NCBI GenBank assembly: GCA_003428585.1
Contig: QVQC01000029.1
Coordinates: forward strand, 124,001-188,000
Reading direction: 5' to 3'
Length of the DNA: 64,000 bases
Source of the DNA: Nioella halotolerans
GTDB lineage: Bacteria; Pseudomonadota; Alphaproteobacteria; Rhodobacterales; Rhodobacteraceae
Position numbers and translations under genes: made by a program. Numbering within the stretch: position 1 is the first letter of the stretch; every line of letters starts with the position of its first letter. The notes under the pieces are model-generated. The model made no database searches and was not told where the DNA came from. It saw only the letters and a list, made by a program, of their open reading frames with translations. Positions 44,606 through 54,979 of this stretch are shown here, one piece after another.

Positions 44606-44724
44606 TTCGCATCCTTTCTTGGCCCGGCGCGGTTGTTGTCTCATGGACTTAGCCGCCCCTCATGCCTACATATGTGACACCGATCCGAATATTTAACCCC
44701 ATCCCCCGATGAAGAGGTCCCGTG

Positions 44725-45384
44725 ATGAATTCATCCCTGTTGCAACTGCTTGTGCTGGCCGGGATCGCGATTTTCCTGATCCTTAAGCTGCGCAGCGTTC
44801 TGGGCACGCGGGACGGTTACGAAGGCTCGTCCGTTGAGGGGCCGTCGCCCCGTTCGGAACCGCGTCGTGACTTCGAGGTGATCGAGGGCGGCCCGGATCG
44901 CGATATTATTGACCATGTCGAGGATGGCAGCGAAGCGGCAAAAGCCCTGGCCGCGATGAAGATGGCCGAACCGGGGTTTTCCGTCTCGGAGTTCCTGCAG
45001 GGCGCGCGCGGGGCGTATGAAATGATCCTGATGTCCTTCGAGAACGGCGATGCCGAGGCGCTGCGCCCGTTTCTTGCCCCGGATGTCATGGAAACCTTCG
45101 AGGACGTGATCCGGCAACGCGAGGAACAAGGATTGTCCATCGACGCCAATTTCGTCGGCCTGCGCGAAATCGTGTTGCAGGATGCGCGCTTCGACCGTGA
45201 CGAAAGCGAGGCGGAAATCACCGTTCGCTTCGTCGGGGAGCTGACCTCGGTTGTGCGCAATGCCGATGGCGAGGTGATCGAGGGCGATCCGTCGGAGATC
45301 AAGCGCCAACGCGACGACTGGACGTTCGCCCGCAAGATGGGCAGCGACGATCCCAACTGGATTCTGGTCGCAACCGGCGGGTGA
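44725..45384 (+). CDS. Tim44-like inner-membrane protein
   Basis: A 219-residue protein with one N-terminal membrane helix (LLQLLVLAGIAIFLILKL), a charged linker and a C-terminal Tim44/MRP-L45 domain: PGFSVSEFLQGARGAYEMILMSFENGDAEALRPFLAPDVMETFEDVI is its typical opening. In alphaproteobacteria such proteins sit in the inner membrane; mitochondrial Tim44 descends from them. The ATG at 44725 is preferred to an overlapping GTG three bases earlier because GAGG is then spaced seven bases. mltA follows four bases later. Confidence 0.88.
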   Translation: MNSSLLQLLVLAGIAIFLILKLRSVLGTRDGYEGSSVEGPSPRSEPRRDFEVIEGGPDRDIIDHVEDGSEAAKALAAMKMAEPGFSVSEFLQGARGAYEMILMSFENGDAEALRPFLAPDVMETFEDVIRQREEQGLSIDANFVGLREIVLQDARFDRDESEAEITVRFVGELTSVVRNADGEVIEGDPSEIKRQRDDWTFARKMGSDDPNWILVATGG

Positions 45385-45388
45385 CACC

Positions 45389-46414
45389 ATGCGCGGCGGG
45401 CTTTTTTCGCTGGTATTGTCCGCCGCGAGCCTGTTTTCTTCCCCCGTCATGGCGCAACCGGAAATCCAGATCCTTCGATTTGAAGACCTCGACGGCTGGG
45501 CGGAGGATGACCACGAGACCGCGCTCGAGGTTTTCCTCAATACCTGCCCGGACATGGCGGATGACGAATGGCTGCGCTTGTGTGCCGTCGCGCAGCAACG
45601 CCCGGTGGCACGAACATTTTTCGAGCTTTTCTTTCGCCCCGTCCTGATCGGCGGCGATCAACCGGCCCTCTTCACCGGATACTTCGAGCCGGAATTGCAA
45701 GGCTCCCGCGTGGAGACGGAGCGGTTCCGCTATCCCGTCTACCGGATGCCCCCCGATGTCGAGGAACCGTGGCACACGCGCCGAGAGATCGAGGCGGAGG
45801 GGCGTCTGGCCGGACGGGGTCTGGAAATCGCTTGGGTCGATGACGCGGTCGAGCTTTTCTTTCTGCAAATTCAAGGCTCCGGCCGCATCCGGTTGCCCGA
45901 TGGCAGCGTGATCCGCGTGGGCTATGCGGGGCGCAATGGACACCGGTACCGGTCCATTGGGCAGGAATTGATCCGGCGCGGCATCTATGAACGCCACCAG
46001 GTTTCGGCGCAGGTCATCCAGGCCTGGGTCAATCGCAACCCCAGCGAAGGGCGTGAATTGCTCTACCACAACCCATCTTACGTCTTTTTCCGGGAAATCC
46101 GCACCCGGAACCCGGATGATGGCCCGCTTGGGGCGATGAATCGCTCGATCACGCCGATGCGGTCGATCGCGGTCGATCCCGCGTTCACCCCGCTCGGCGC
46201 CCCGGTCTGGATCGAGACAGAGGGCGAGATCCCGCTTCGACAGTTGATGATCGCGCAAGATACCGGGTCGGCCATCCAAGGGGTGCAACGGGCGGATATC
46301 TTCCATGGGTTCGGTGACATCGCGGGGCGCGCGGCGGGCCGTATTCGCGATCCGGGCCGAATGATCGTGCTGTTGCCGATCGAACATGCCAACCAAATGG
46401 GGTCGGACGTCTGA
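45389..46414 (+). CDS. mltA: Membrane-bound lytic transglycosylase MltA-like
   Basis: A 341-residue protein with a signal peptide (MRGGLFSLVLSAASLFSSPVMAQ) but no lipobox Cys at the cleavage site, so it may be soluble in the periplasm. LFTGYFEPELQGSR is the MltA opening. The 3D domain with FTPLGAPVWIET and IAQDTGSAIQGVQRADIFHGFG closes it; ADIF probably holds the catalytic Asp. It cleaves murein glycan strands. It follows the Tim44-like gene closely and is followed one base later by smr. Confidence 0.92.
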   Translation: MRGGLFSLVLSAASLFSSPVMAQPEIQILRFEDLDGWAEDDHETALEVFLNTCPDMADDEWLRLCAVAQQRPVARTFFELFFRPVLIGGDQPALFTGYFEPELQGSRVETERFRYPVYRMPPDVEEPWHTRREIEAEGRLAGRGLEIAWVDDAVELFFLQIQGSGRIRLPDGSVIRVGYAGRNGHRYRSIGQELIRRGIYERHQVSAQVIQAWVNRNPSEGRELLYHNPSYVFFREIRTRNPDDGPLGAMNRSITPMRSIAVDPAFTPLGAPVWIETEGEIPLRQLMIAQDTGSAIQGVQRADIFHGFGDIAGRAAGRIRDPGRMIVLLPIEHANQMGSDV

Positions 46415-46415
46415 C

Positions 46416-47018
46416 ATGTCCCGACGCAAGCCCAGAACGCTGTCTGCCGAAGACCGAAAGCTGTGGTCCGCCGTGACCCGGACCGTGAACGCGAAAGGGC
46501 CGGAATCCCAGACAGAGGCGCCATCGTCGCCCGCGAAACCGGAGGATTCGCCGCCAAAGACCAAGCAGCATTTCGATGTGACTGATTTCCGCATCGGGGA
46601 AACCGCGACCACGCGCACTCCCGGAAGCCAACTGGCACCGTCGGTGTCTGAGCGGCTCGCCCATGCGCCGGTGCGCATGGATCACGGTACGCACAAGAAG
46701 ATGGTTCGGGGCAGGCTGAAGCCCGAGGCGCGGATTGATCTGCACGGAATGACGCTGGCACAGGCGCACCCGGCGCTGACCCGCTTCATCATGAACGCGC
46801 ATGACAGCGGCAAGCGGCTGGTGCTGGTCATTACCGGAAAGGGCAAGGACCGCGACGACCCTGGCCCGATACCGATCCGGCGCGGCGTTCTGAAACACCA
46901 GGTGCCGAACTGGCTGCACACGCCGCCGCTTGGCCGGGTCGTTCTGGATGTAAGAGAGGCGCATTTCCGCCACGGCGGAACCGGCGCCTATTACGTCTAT
47001 CTCAGCCGCGCACGGTAG
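46416..47018 (+). CDS. Smr domain protein
   Basis: A 200-residue protein. The basic N-terminal half (about 1-100) looks disordered. The Smr domain (about 110-200) starts with LDLHGMTLAQAHPAL, the L-D-L-H-G core, continues with GKGKDRDDPGPIPI and ends WLHTPPLGRVVLDVREAHFRHGGTGAYYVYLSR. Small MutS-related domains have nuclease or RNA-binding activity in other proteins; the role of free bacterial forms is often ribosome rescue or unknown. ATG 46416 is just after the mltA stop; the longer frame starting in mltA is rejected. Confidence 0.9.
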   Translation: MSRRKPRTLSAEDRKLWSAVTRTVNAKGPESQTEAPSSPAKPEDSPPKTKQHFDVTDFRIGETATTRTPGSQLAPSVSERLAHAPVRMDHGTHKKMVRGRLKPEARIDLHGMTLAQAHPALTRFIMNAHDSGKRLVLVITGKGKDRDDPGPIPIRRGVLKHQVPNWLHTPPLGRVVLDVREAHFRHGGTGAYYVYLSRAR

Positions 47019-47041
47019 GGCGTCGCCACAGGCGCCCGGAG

Positions 47042-48133
47042 TTACGGCGAGAGAGGCGTCAGCAAAACCTGCGTTGCGTTGCGCACCGTCAGGACGGTGC
47101 CGGACCACAGGTCAAGCGGGATGTCCGCCTCTCGCTGCCCGAGCGCCGGCAAACTGCCAAGAAGCTGAATCAACGTCGGGGATGTGGCAAGGGTCGAATG
47201 GTTGGCCCAATCCCCCACACCGGGCCGGAAGGCGGAGATATCGACCAGCAGGATATTGAACTCCGCCACATCCTCGGGCGCCCCGATATTGCCAAGCCGG
47301 TTCTGCCGCCCGGTGAGGCCCGCCGACAGGCGTAGTGCCCGGTCGCCGCGCGACGTGACGACGACAAAAGGCTGCGGCAGGGGTTCGACCGCGCGCGCCT
47401 GGCTTTGGAATACCTCGATGTCGATATCGGGCGACATCAACACGACGCCGGAAAGCGCCTCCAGGACCGCGTCATCGCCCGACCGCCGAATCTGGCGCAG
47501 CGTTTCCATGGTGATGTAGGCACCAAGGGAATGCCCCACCAGAAGGATCCTGTCCGCCCCCGCAGCGGTCAGATCGCGCAGGAACGTTTCCAGCGCATCG
47601 CGCGAGAAGACGGCGCTTTCCCGATCGAAGACATAGCCGAGCGGATGCCCGGCGCTTGGCCATGCAAAATGCCCGACAAGGCCCCTTGCCTCGTAATCAT
47701 GCGCCATCTGCGCGATGCGGAATAGGCCCGAGGCGAAGTTGTTGTTGTAGCCGTGGACGAACAGCACGACCTCGCGGTCCTCGGCCGGGCGTGCCATCAG
47801 GGCGGCAAGGATATCCGACCGGAACGCCTGCGGGCCGGAATACATGCCGGCCGCGGTCACGAGGAAATCGGTTTCCGGATCGGGACGCCCTGCGCCGGGC
47901 CATGTCACCTCGCCCACATCCCTGACCGGCGGAATGGAGACGTCGAAACGCGCATATTCCACGCCGCTCTCCCGCGTCGCGGTGAACCGTTGCCCCTCGA
48001 AGGCGCGGTTGGTCGCAACAAAGACCGACCGGTCCCCTGCCGCGGGGGTGCTGCGGGTGACCATGACGATATTCGGCGGTGTGCCGCAGGCGGACACCAG
48101 CAGAACAAGCGTGAAGATGAGGAGTCGAAGCAC
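47042..48133 (-). CDS. Lipoprotein alpha/beta hydrolase (DUF900 type)
   Basis: A 363-residue putative lipoprotein. The lipobox is LLVSACGTPP (Cys16). The body is an alpha/beta hydrolase: VLFVHGYNNNFASGL, the nucleophile elbow ILLVGHSLGAYITMETL, and a later conserved His. Related DUF900 proteins are esterase-like; the substrate is unknown. The start codon is GTG 48131-48133 with a weak site ahead. It follows hslU by 33 bases on the same strand and may be read from it. Confidence 0.8.
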   Translation of the reverse strand: MLRLLIFTLVLLVSACGTPPNIVMVTRSTPAAGDRSVFVATNRAFEGQRFTATRESGVEYARFDVSIPPVRDVGEVTWPGAGRPDPETDFLVTAAGMYSGPQAFRSDILAALMARPAEDREVVLFVHGYNNNFASGLFRIAQMAHDYEARGLVGHFAWPSAGHPLGYVFDRESAVFSRDALETFLRDLTAAGADRILLVGHSLGAYITMETLRQIRRSGDDAVLEALSGVVLMSPDIDIEVFQSQARAVEPLPQPFVVVTSRGDRALRLSAGLTGRQNRLGNIGAPEDVAEFNILLVDISAFRPGVGDWANHSTLATSPTLIQLLGSLPALGQREADIPLDLWSGTVLTVRNATQVLLTPLSP

Positions 48134-48166
48134 GGGACCAGATCACATGAAAGGACGTTTCGCGCC

Positions 48167-49486
48167 CTATAACACGTAGCGCCCCAGATCGGCAGAGCGC
48201 ATCAACTCGCCAAGGTTCTTTTCGACGAAAGCGGCATCGACCGTCACTGCCTCGCCCGCACGATCGGGGGCGGTGAAGCTCAACTCCTCGAACACGCGTT
48301 CCATTACCGTGTACAGGCGCCGGGCACCGATATTTTCCACCGTCTTGTTCACCTCCGCGGCGATCCCCGCAAGCGCCTCGATGCCGTCCTCGGTGAAGGT
48401 CACAGTGACCTTCTCGGTGTCCATCAATGCGGTGTATTGCCGGGTCAGGGCATTGTCGGTCTCGGTCAGGATGCGCACGAAATCCGCCTCCATCAGGGCC
48501 CGCAGGTTGACGCGTATCGGCAAACGGCCCTGAAGCTCCGGCAGCAGGTCCGACGGTTTGGCGATGTGGAACGCCCCCGAGGCGATGAACAGGATATGGT
48601 CGGTCTTGACCGGCCCGTGCTTGGTGGAAACGGTCGTGCCCTCGATCAACGGCAACAGGTCGCGCTGCACGCCCTCGCGGCTCACATCGGCGCCGCGCGC
48701 GTCCGACCGGGCGGAAACCTTGTCGATCTCGTCGATGAAGACGATGCCGTTCTGTTCCACCGCACGGATCGCTTCCTTGGTCACGGTGTCCGAATCCAGC
48801 AGCTTGTCGGCCTCCTCCTCGATCAGCGCGTCGTAGCTGGCGGCGACGGTGAGCTTGCGCTTCACGTTGCGCCCCCCGAAGGCCTTGCCGAAGATATCGC
48901 CGAGGTTCATGCCGCCGCCCATCCCCCCCATTCCGCCGGGCTGGCCGGGAATCTCGAACATGCCGCCCATCGGGTTGGAATTGTCGGTCAGGTCCAGTTC
49001 GATCACCTTGTCGTCAAGCTCGCCGGCGCGCAGTTTGCGGCGGAACATCTCGCGCGTCTGGTCGCGTGCATCGGATCCGGCAAGCGCCTCGATCACGCGG
49101 TTTTCCGCGGCCTCGTGGGCGGCATCCTTGACGTCTTCGCGCATGTGTTCGCGCACCATGGTCTGCGCGGAATCCACCAGATCGCGGATGATCTGCTCCA
49201 CGTCGCGCCCGACATAGCCGACTTCGGTGAACTTCGTCGCCTCCACCTTGATGAAGGGCGCGCGGGCAAGCTTGGCTAGGCGTCGGCTGATCTCCGTCTT
49301 GCCGACGCCGGTCGGACCGATCATCAGGATGTTCTTGGGGTAGACCTCCTCGCGCAGGTCGTCGCCAAGCTGTTTGCGCCGCCAGCGGTTGCGTAGCGCC
49401 ACGGCCACGGCGCGCTTGGCATCGCTCTGGCCAATGATGAACCGGTCCAGTTCGGAGACGATTTCGCGGGGGGTAAGGTCGGTCAA
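48167..49486 (-). CDS. hslU: ATP-dependent protease ATPase HslU (ClpY)
   Basis: A 439-residue AAA+ unfoldase. It begins [34 protein letters not shown]; Walker A is [13 protein letters not shown], the I-domain follows ([21 protein letters not shown]), Walker B is [10 protein letters not shown], and the C-terminus ends in DLGRYVL, which activates HslV. The start is TTG 49484-49486, overlapping the upstream stop as TTGA, with GAGGAG eight bases ahead. A 732-residue frame extending upstream is a shadow of the membrane gene. It pairs with HslV for heat-shock proteolysis. Confidence 0.95.
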   Translation of the reverse strand: MTDLTPREIVSELDRFIIGQSDAKRAVAVALRNRWRRKQLGDDLREEVYPKNILMIGPTGVGKTEISRRLAKLARAPFIKVEATKFTEVGYVGRDVEQIIRDLVDSAQTMVREHMREDVKDAAHEAAENRVIEALAGSDARDQTREMFRRKLRAGELDDKVIELDLTDNSNPMGGMFEIPGQPGGMGGMGGGMNLGDIFGKAFGGRNVKRKLTVAASYDALIEEEADKLLDSDTVTKEAIRAVEQNGIVFIDEIDKVSARSDARGADVSREGVQRDLLPLIEGTTVSTKHGPVKTDHILFIASGAFHIAKPSDLLPELQGRLPIRVNLRALMEADFVRILTETDNALTRQYTALMDTEKVTVTFTEDGIEALAGIAAEVNKTVENIGARRLYTVMERVFEELSFTAPDRAGEAVTVDAAFVEKNLGELMRSADLGRYVL

Positions 49487-50568
49487 GGCGCGGGCTCCTC
49501 TGCTGTCAGCATGTCCCATGGGGGCAGGCGGGTCTTGCCGGGAAAGCCCGGCAGCGTGTTCATGATGGTGCGGCGGATCACCTCCCATTGCGCGCCAAGG
49601 ATGACGAGCACGAAACCGAGCATCAGGATCGACAGGAAGGCCGCGCCCTCCATGACCGTCAACGCCAGTGCGACGATATAGCCGACGCCGGACACGAGGA
49701 AGGACCGCCGGTCGATGGTGATGGCGAACAGCGCGATGGCCAGTACGAAGGCGATGAGAATCAGTTGCGCGGGCAGGGTGCCGGTATCGAACAGGGTCAG
49801 CGCGACGGTGTTCACGATGGCTGGCGCCGCGATCACGTGCAGCCAGAAACCGCTTGCCGCCCGCCGGGTCAGGCGGTGCGGATCGCTCATGTCGAACCCC
49901 ATGGCGACGACCAGCCCGACGAGGCCCAACACCATGGTCAGTACCGCGAAGGGCCCTTCCGCGGTCAGCAGGAACAGGTCCCGCGGATCCGTGGGGATGC
50001 TTCCGCCCAATGTCACGAGGCCGAAGCTTGTTGCGAAAACGCCGCAAGCGATCAACGCCATGGCGAAGGGAACACGGAATATCCAGTAATAGGCGCAAAG
50101 CAAGAGAGTGGCCACGCCGGCGCTGAGGGTCAGCGTTGCGGGCAAGTCCGTGCGCAGCATCCAGCCAAGCCCCATCCCGAATTGCCCCGACGAAATGGCG
50201 AAGAAGATGGCCAGCGCGATCGACGGTGCGACCATGCGGCGTTTCAGGGTGAAATAGCGGGCCAGCAGCGCCACCGCCCCGGCCGACAGCGCGGCATAGG
50301 TCAGCGTGGCGACATAGCCGATATTGGTGATCTCGAACAGGCTGAGCCCGGTCAGCCCGAGCCACCCCATGTAGAGGATCGACAAGCCGACGACGATGAA
50401 GATCTCGTTGAAGCCGCGAAACAGTTCGAAAGGTTCGTCAAGGCCGGACAAATGCTGCCGCAGTCCCCGCCGGTTGTCGGACAGTGCCAGAAGCGATGCC
50501 GCCTGCGCCTCCGTGATCATGCCGGCGCCGACGGCGGCGCGGATGTCGTCGCGGGTGACGCCACTCAT
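49483..50568 (-). CDS. Multi-spanning membrane protein between hslV and hslU (DUF2157-like)
   Basis: A 361-residue protein with about ten membrane helices after a short N-terminal helical domain ([27 protein letters not shown]), resembling DUF2157-type membrane proteins. Helices run from about residue 55 to 340 with short loops; the C-terminus is cytoplasmic. It overlaps hslV and hslU by four bases on each side, so all three are translationally coupled. Nothing in the sequence gives a function. In most bacteria hslV and hslU are direct neighbours, so this insertion is unusual. Confidence 0.85.
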   Translation of the reverse strand: MSGVTRDDIRAAVGAGMITEAQAASLLALSDNRRGLRQHLSGLDEPFELFRGFNEIFIVVGLSILYMGWLGLTGLSLFEITNIGYVATLTYAALSAGAVALLARYFTLKRRMVAPSIALAIFFAISSGQFGMGLGWMLRTDLPATLTLSAGVATLLLCAYYWIFRVPFAMALIACGVFATSFGLVTLGGSIPTDPRDLFLLTAEGPFAVLTMVLGLVGLVVAMGFDMSDPHRLTRRAASGFWLHVIAAPAIVNTVALTLFDTGTLPAQLILIAFVLAIALFAITIDRRSFLVSGVGYIVALALTVMEGAAFLSILMLGFVLVILGAQWEVIRRTIMNTLPGFPGKTRLPPWDMLTAEEPAP

Positions 50569-51122
50569 GCGCCGATCCGTTCAACCGTCAGGTTGCCATT
50601 GGTGTAGACACAGATATCGGCGGCGATTTCCATGGCGCGGCGGGCGATGGCTTCGGCGCTCATGTCGCTGTCGATCAGCGCCCGCGCGGCTGCAAGGGCG
50701 TAATTCCCGCCCGATCCGATCGCCGCGACGTCATCCTCGGGTTCCAACACGTCGCCGGCGCCGGTAATGACGTAAAGATCGCTGCCATCGGTGACGATCA
50801 GCATCGCCTCGAGCTTCTGCAGGTACTTGTCGGTGCGCCAGTCCTTGGCCAGCTCAACGCTGGCGCGCTGCAACTGGCCCGGCGTCGCCTCCAGCTTGGC
50901 CTCCAGCCGTTCCAGCAGGGCGAAGGCATCGGCAGTCGAGCCGGCGAACCCGGCGACGACCTCTTGCCCACCCGGCGCGATCCGGCGGACCTTGCGGGCG
51001 CTGCCCTTGATGACGGTCTGTCCAAGGCTGACCTGTCCGTCGCCGGCGACGACGACTTCGCCGCCCTTGCGGATGCCGATGATCGTGGTGCCGTGCCAGC
51101 CGGGAAAATCGGACGTGTCCAT
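50565..51122 (-). CDS. hslV: ATP-dependent protease subunit HslV (ClpQ)
   Basis: A 185-residue Ntn hydrolase. The catalytic Thr follows a short leader in [15 protein letters not shown], and the family motifs [28 protein letters not shown], and [16 protein letters not shown] are present. It forms the proteolytic dodecamer opened by HslU. It is divergent from the cytochrome c gene across 172 bases. A heat-shock-like CTTG (51171-51174) and CATATAACG (51142-51150) precede it, but their 20-base spacing does not fit RpoH well. Confidence 0.96.
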   Translation of the reverse strand: MDTSDFPGWHGTTIIGIRKGGEVVVAGDGQVSLGQTVIKGSARKVRRIAPGGQEVVAGFAGSTADAFALLERLEAKLEATPGQLQRASVELAKDWRTDKYLQKLEAMLIVTDGSDLYVITGAGDVLEPEDDVAAIGSGGNYALAAARALIDSDMSAEAIARRAMEIAADICVYTNGNLTVERIGA

Positions 51123-51294
51123 GAAATCTCCTTTTCTTGCCCGTTATATGACCCCGCGCGACCTGCGTCACAAGGGCCGGGACGGGTGACAAGCAGGCCC
51201 TTGATCATAAGTTCTTTACCGTGACAAATCGTTCTAGACCAAAATGGTGTGACTATCGTTATAGTGCAATCAGCCAACAACGAGGAGCTACTGC

Positions 51295-51762
51295 ATGATC
51301 CGCAAACTGACATTCGCCACCGCGCTGCTTTCCGCGCCCATGGCCTTCGCCGAGAGCCACGGCAACGGCCCGTCCGGTGACCCGGAAGCCGGGGAAGCTG
51401 CTTTCCGCGCCTGCATCGCCTGTCACGTCGTGCGCGACCCCGACAGCGGCGAGGTTCTTGCCGGACGCAACGGGCGCACCGGCCCGAACCTTTACGGGAT
51501 TGCCGGGCGTGATTCGGGTTCAATCGAGGATTTCCGCTATTCGTCGCTCGCGCAGACCGCCGCGGAACAAGGGCTGGTCTGGACGGAGGAGAACTTCGCC
51601 GCCTATGTGCCCAATGCCACCGATTTCCTGACCGAATTCACCGGTGAGCGTGGTCGTTCCACGATGACGCCGCAGCGTGTCAGCGAGGAAGACGCGATCA
51701 ACCTTTATGCCTTCCTCGCCCAGTTTGGCGGCGAAGAGATGGACGAGGATGAGTCGGAGTAA
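51295..51762 (+). CDS. Periplasmic c-type cytochrome
   Basis: A 155-residue protein with a signal peptide (MIRKLTFATALLSAPMAFAES) and one heme site, CIACH (about residues 39-43), with GEAAFRACIACHVV ahead as in cytochrome c2/c-family class I proteins. A Met ligand is likely in STMTPQRV. The acidic C-terminal tail is unusual. It carries electrons in the periplasm; the partner is unknown. GAGGAG is eight bases before the ATG. An intrinsic terminator follows. Confidence 0.9.
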   Translation: MIRKLTFATALLSAPMAFAESHGNGPSGDPEAGEAAFRACIACHVVRDPDSGEVLAGRNGRTGPNLYGIAGRDSGSIEDFRYSSLAQTAAEQGLVWTEENFAAYVPNATDFLTEFTGERGRSTMTPQRVSEEDAINLYAFLAQFGGEEMDEDESE

Positions 51763-51789
51763 ACCCGCGCACATCCTGAACCCATGAAG

Positions 51790-51819
51790 AAGGGCGGCCC
51801 GAAACAGGCCGCCCTTTTT
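51790..51819 (+). terminator. Intrinsic terminator after the cytochrome c gene
   Basis: A ten-base perfect stem AAGGGCGGCC / GGCCGCCCTT with a seven-base loop, followed by a run of T (to 51819). It serves the cytochrome gene, and its A-rich left flank gives a partial U-run in the other direction for the convergent infB operon. Confidence 0.9.
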
Positions 51820-51842
51820 AAATTGTCGTGCGTTGGTGCGGA

Positions 51843-54329
51843 TCAGTCGAGCGACCGTTCCACTTCCTCGCGTTCGAAAATCTCGATGACATCGCCCTTG
51901 CGGATATCGTCGTATTTCTCGAAGGCCATGCCGCATTCCTGACCGGACTGCACTTCCTTGACCTCGTCCTTGAAACGCTTGAGCGTCTTCAGCGTGCCTT
52001 CATGCACAACAACGTTGTCGCGCAGCAGGCGCACCCCGGCGGAGCGGCGGGCAATACCCTCGGTCACGAGACAGCCGGCAACATTGCCGACGCCGGTGAC
52101 GCGGAACGTATCCTTGATCTCGGCATAGCCGATGAAGTTCTCGCGCACCTCGGCCGAAAGAAGGCCAGAGGCTGCTTTCTTCACATCGTCCACGAGGTCG
52201 TAGATCACCGAGTAGTAGCGGATCTCCACGCCTTTCTGGTTAGCGGCGTTTCGCGCCGGGGCATTGGCGCGAACGTTGAACCCGATGACCGGCGCGCCGG
52301 AGGCTTCGGCAAGGCCGATATCGGACTCGGTGATCGCGCCGACACCGCTATGCAGCAGGCGCACCCGAACCTCATCATTGCCGACCTTTTCCAGCGCCTG
52401 CGCGATCGCCTCGGCAGAGCCTTGAACGTCGGCTTTCACCAGCACCGGCAGTTCGGCGACATTCTCGTCCTGCTTGGCTTTTGCCAGAAGCTGGTCGAGC
52501 GTTGTCGCAGACCCGGCCGCGGCACGTTTTTCCTTGGCGGCGCTTTCGCGGTATTCCGCGATTTCACGCGCCTGCGCCTCGGTTTCGACCACGTTCAGCA
52601 CGTCACCGGCTTCCGGCGTGCCATTGAGGCCGAGCACCTCGACAGGTACGGAGGGGCCGGCCTCCTTCACGCGCTCGCCCTTGTCGTTGATCAGCGCGCG
52701 CACCTTGCCCCATTGTTCGCCGACGACGAAGATGTCGCCTTGGCGCAGGGTGCCCTTCTCGACGAGAACGGTGGCAACGGGGCCACGGCCGACGTCAAGC
52801 TGCGCCTCGATCACGGCGCCTTGTGCGGCGCGATCCGGGTTGGCCTTGAGTTCGAGGATCTCGGCCTGAAGCGCGATCGCTTCCAACAATTCATCAAGGC
52901 CCTGCCCGGTAATGGCGGAAACCTCGACATCCTGCACGTCGCCGGACATGTCTTCGACCACCACTTCGTGTTGAAGCAGATCGGTACGAACGCGCGTCGG
53001 GTCCGCCGCGGGCCGGTCGACCTTGTTGATCGCGACGATCATCGGAACGCCGGCAGCCTTGGCGTGATTGATCGCCTCCACCGTCTGCGGCATCACCGCA
53101 TCGTCGGCGGCGACGACCAGCACGACGATATCCGTCACCTGCGCGCCACGGGCGCGCATCGAGGTGAAGGCCGCGTGGCCGGGCGTGTCGAGAAAGCTGA
53201 GCACCGCGCCGCTATCCGTTGTCACCTGGTAGGCGCCGATGTGCTGGGTGATGCCCCCGGCCTCGCCCGCGACGACCTTGGCGTTGCGGATCGCATCCAG
53301 AAGCGAGGTCTTGCCGTGGTCGACGTGGCCCATGATGGTGATGACCGGTGGCCGCGGCTTCAGATCCTCGGGCTTGTCCTCGACCGAGTCGATGACGTCC
53401 TCCACGTCGGCATCGGACACGCGAACCACGCGGTGGCCAAATTCCTCGATGATCAGTTCAGCGGTATCGGCATCGATGGATTGGTTCTGCGTGACCATCA
53501 TGCCCATTTTCATGAGCTCCTTGACCACGTCGGCCACACGTTCGGCCATGCGGTTGGCAAGTTCGGACACGACGATGGTTTCGGGCAACTGCACGTCGCG
53601 CACGACCTTTTCGCGATCCTGGCTGCTGCCCATGGCTTTTTGCCGCGCGCGTTCCTGCTTGCGCTTCATCGCGGCCATGGAGCGTTGTCGCCCGCCTTCG
53701 CCGCCGGTCAGCGCCTGGTTCACCGTCAGCTTGCCGGACCGGCGATCACGATCACCGCCCTTGTTGCGCCCGCTCTTGTCGTCGCGGTCCTTGTCGCGCT
53801 TGGACGGGGTGGGCGCGCCGGTCTTGCTTGGCGCCGGGCGCGCGGTACGGTCTTCCTTCGCGGGCGCCGGCGTGGGATCCGGCGCGGGCGCCTCTTTCGG
53901 GGCGGCCTTGCGTTCTTGTTCCTCGCGCTTGCGACGCTCGTCTTCCTCGGCCTTGGCCTTCAACGCTTCTTCGCGCTCGCGCTCCTCGCGTTCCTTGGCC
54001 TCGATCTCGGCCTTCTTGCGCGCGCGTTCTTCCTCGCGCTCGCGTTCCTCGCGCTCGCGCCGCTCGGCTTCTTCGCCTTCGCGCGCCTTCGCGGCCTGCA
54101 GCGCCTTCAGGCGACGCTCCATCTCGGAATCGGAGATACCCGAGGGACGCTTTGGCGCACCCTCCGACCCGCCGGAAGAGGACGATCCGGGCTTGGGCAC
54201 CACGACGCGCTTTCGCTTGGTTTCCACCACAACGCTCTTGGTGCGCCCGCGTGAAAAACTTTGGTTCACGCGTCCGGACCGGGCACCGCCAGAAAGTCCG
54301 AGGGGTTTTTTACCGTCTTGATCGCTCAT
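51843..54329 (-). CDS. infB: Translation initiation factor IF-2
   Basis: An 828-residue IF-2. The N-terminal 300 residues are charged and repetitive, including a Glu/Arg-rich coiled-coil at about 60-160 and an Ala/Pro/Lys linker. The GTPase has G1 [14 protein letters not shown] (about residue 337), then [18 protein letters not shown] and AINKVDRP; four more domains follow, ending in the initiator-tRNA-binding domain. It brings fMet-tRNA to the 30S subunit. It overlaps ylxR by four bases and is the last gene of rimP-nusA-ylxR-infB. Confidence 0.98.
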   Translation of the reverse strand: MSDQDGKKPLGLSGGARSGRVNQSFSRGRTKSVVVETKRKRVVVPKPGSSSSGGSEGAPKRPSGISDSEMERRLKALQAAKAREGEEAERREREEREREEERARKKAEIEAKEREEREREEALKAKAEEDERRKREEQERKAAPKEAPAPDPTPAPAKEDRTARPAPSKTGAPTPSKRDKDRDDKSGRNKGGDRDRRSGKLTVNQALTGGEGGRQRSMAAMKRKQERARQKAMGSSQDREKVVRDVQLPETIVVSELANRMAERVADVVKELMKMGMMVTQNQSIDADTAELIIEEFGHRVVRVSDADVEDVIDSVEDKPEDLKPRPPVITIMGHVDHGKTSLLDAIRNAKVVAGEAGGITQHIGAYQVTTDSGAVLSFLDTPGHAAFTSMRARGAQVTDIVVLVVAADDAVMPQTVEAINHAKAAGVPMIVAINKVDRPAADPTRVRTDLLQHEVVVEDMSGDVQDVEVSAITGQGLDELLEAIALQAEILELKANPDRAAQGAVIEAQLDVGRGPVATVLVEKGTLRQGDIFVVGEQWGKVRALINDKGERVKEAGPSVPVEVLGLNGTPEAGDVLNVVETEAQAREIAEYRESAAKEKRAAAGSATTLDQLLAKAKQDENVAELPVLVKADVQGSAEAIAQALEKVGNDEVRVRLLHSGVGAITESDIGLAEASGAPVIGFNVRANAPARNAANQKGVEIRYYSVIYDLVDDVKKAASGLLSAEVRENFIGYAEIKDTFRVTGVGNVAGCLVTEGIARRSAGVRLLRDNVVVHEGTLKTLKRFKDEVKEVQSGQECGMAFEKYDDIRKGDVIEIFEREEVERSLD

Positions 54330-54955
54330 GCGTCTTTCGTATCCTTCCCGGCGATATGCTCGCCGTATGTACCGCGCAGGCCTCGCAGCTTCGAGGCCTC
54401 TTCTACAACACGTCGTTCGAGTCCGCCAGCCGCAAGCGCGCCGTGTATCACACGTTGGCGCCCGAATGCCAAACCCAATTCATCGGACGTCAGACAGCCG
54501 AAAAATCGGCCCCCTTCCGGCGTCCAGAGTTTCGATTTTTCCCGGCCCGACCCATCACAGGCCTGAAACAAGACCTTGGCCCGGCCTTCCGCCAGCCAGC
54601 CCTTTACCTTTTCCATGCCGGCCACGCACTGGCCGGATTTGCGCGCCAGCGAGACAAGCTCCACCACGCGACGCACCAGCCCGCTTTCGACCTGCTCGAA
54701 CAGTTCGTCGGGGACTGTGACCTTCTTTTTCGCGCCGCGGCTGAACAGGCCCTTGCGGATCGCAAGGTTTAGCGCGTCGCGATCCGCGGCCACCCAGATA
54801 CCGCGACCGGGAAGCCGTTCCAGAATATCGGGTACAACGACGTCGCCCGGCCCGATGACAAAGCGGACAAGTCCCGCCTTGGGTTGGGACTCGCCGGTGG
54901 CGATACAGCGCCTTTCGGCCTCATCGCGGGTTCTGGCCTGACCGCCCCGTGTCAT
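54326..54955 (-). CDS. YlxR-L7Ae-like RNA-binding protein
   Basis: A 209-residue protein. The N-terminal YlxR (DUF448) domain has [24 protein letters not shown] and [16 protein letters not shown]. The C-terminal half (about 85-200) resembles the L7Ae/L30e RNA-binding fold: [34 protein letters not shown]. Both domains bind RNA, and YlxR-type proteins affect RNase P or other RNA processing in some bacteria. The gene is in its usual place between nusA and infB; it overlaps infB by four bases. Confidence 0.9.
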   Translation of the reverse strand: MTRGGQARTRDEAERRCIATGESQPKAGLVRFVIGPGDVVVPDILERLPGRGIWVAADRDALNLAIRKGLFSRGAKKKVTVPDELFEQVESGLVRRVVELVSLARKSGQCVAGMEKVKGWLAEGRAKVLFQACDGSGREKSKLWTPEGGRFFGCLTSDELGLAFGRQRVIHGALAAGGLERRVVEEASKLRGLRGTYGEHIAGKDTKDA

Positions 54956-54979
54956 GGGCTTACCTCCGGGACCTGAGGA

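Noticed and set aside
48167..50365. 732-residue form of HslU
   Set aside because: The extra N-terminal part is the shadow of the membrane gene; the TTG start with GAGGAG fits the normal HslU length.
51142..51174. RpoH promoter in front of hslV
   Set aside because: CTTG and CATATAACG are 20 bases apart and the -10 mismatches the consensus; I mention it in the gene entry but do not call it.
51828..54254. 808-residue plus-strand open frame
   Set aside because: Antisense to infB across nearly its whole length; no domain seen.
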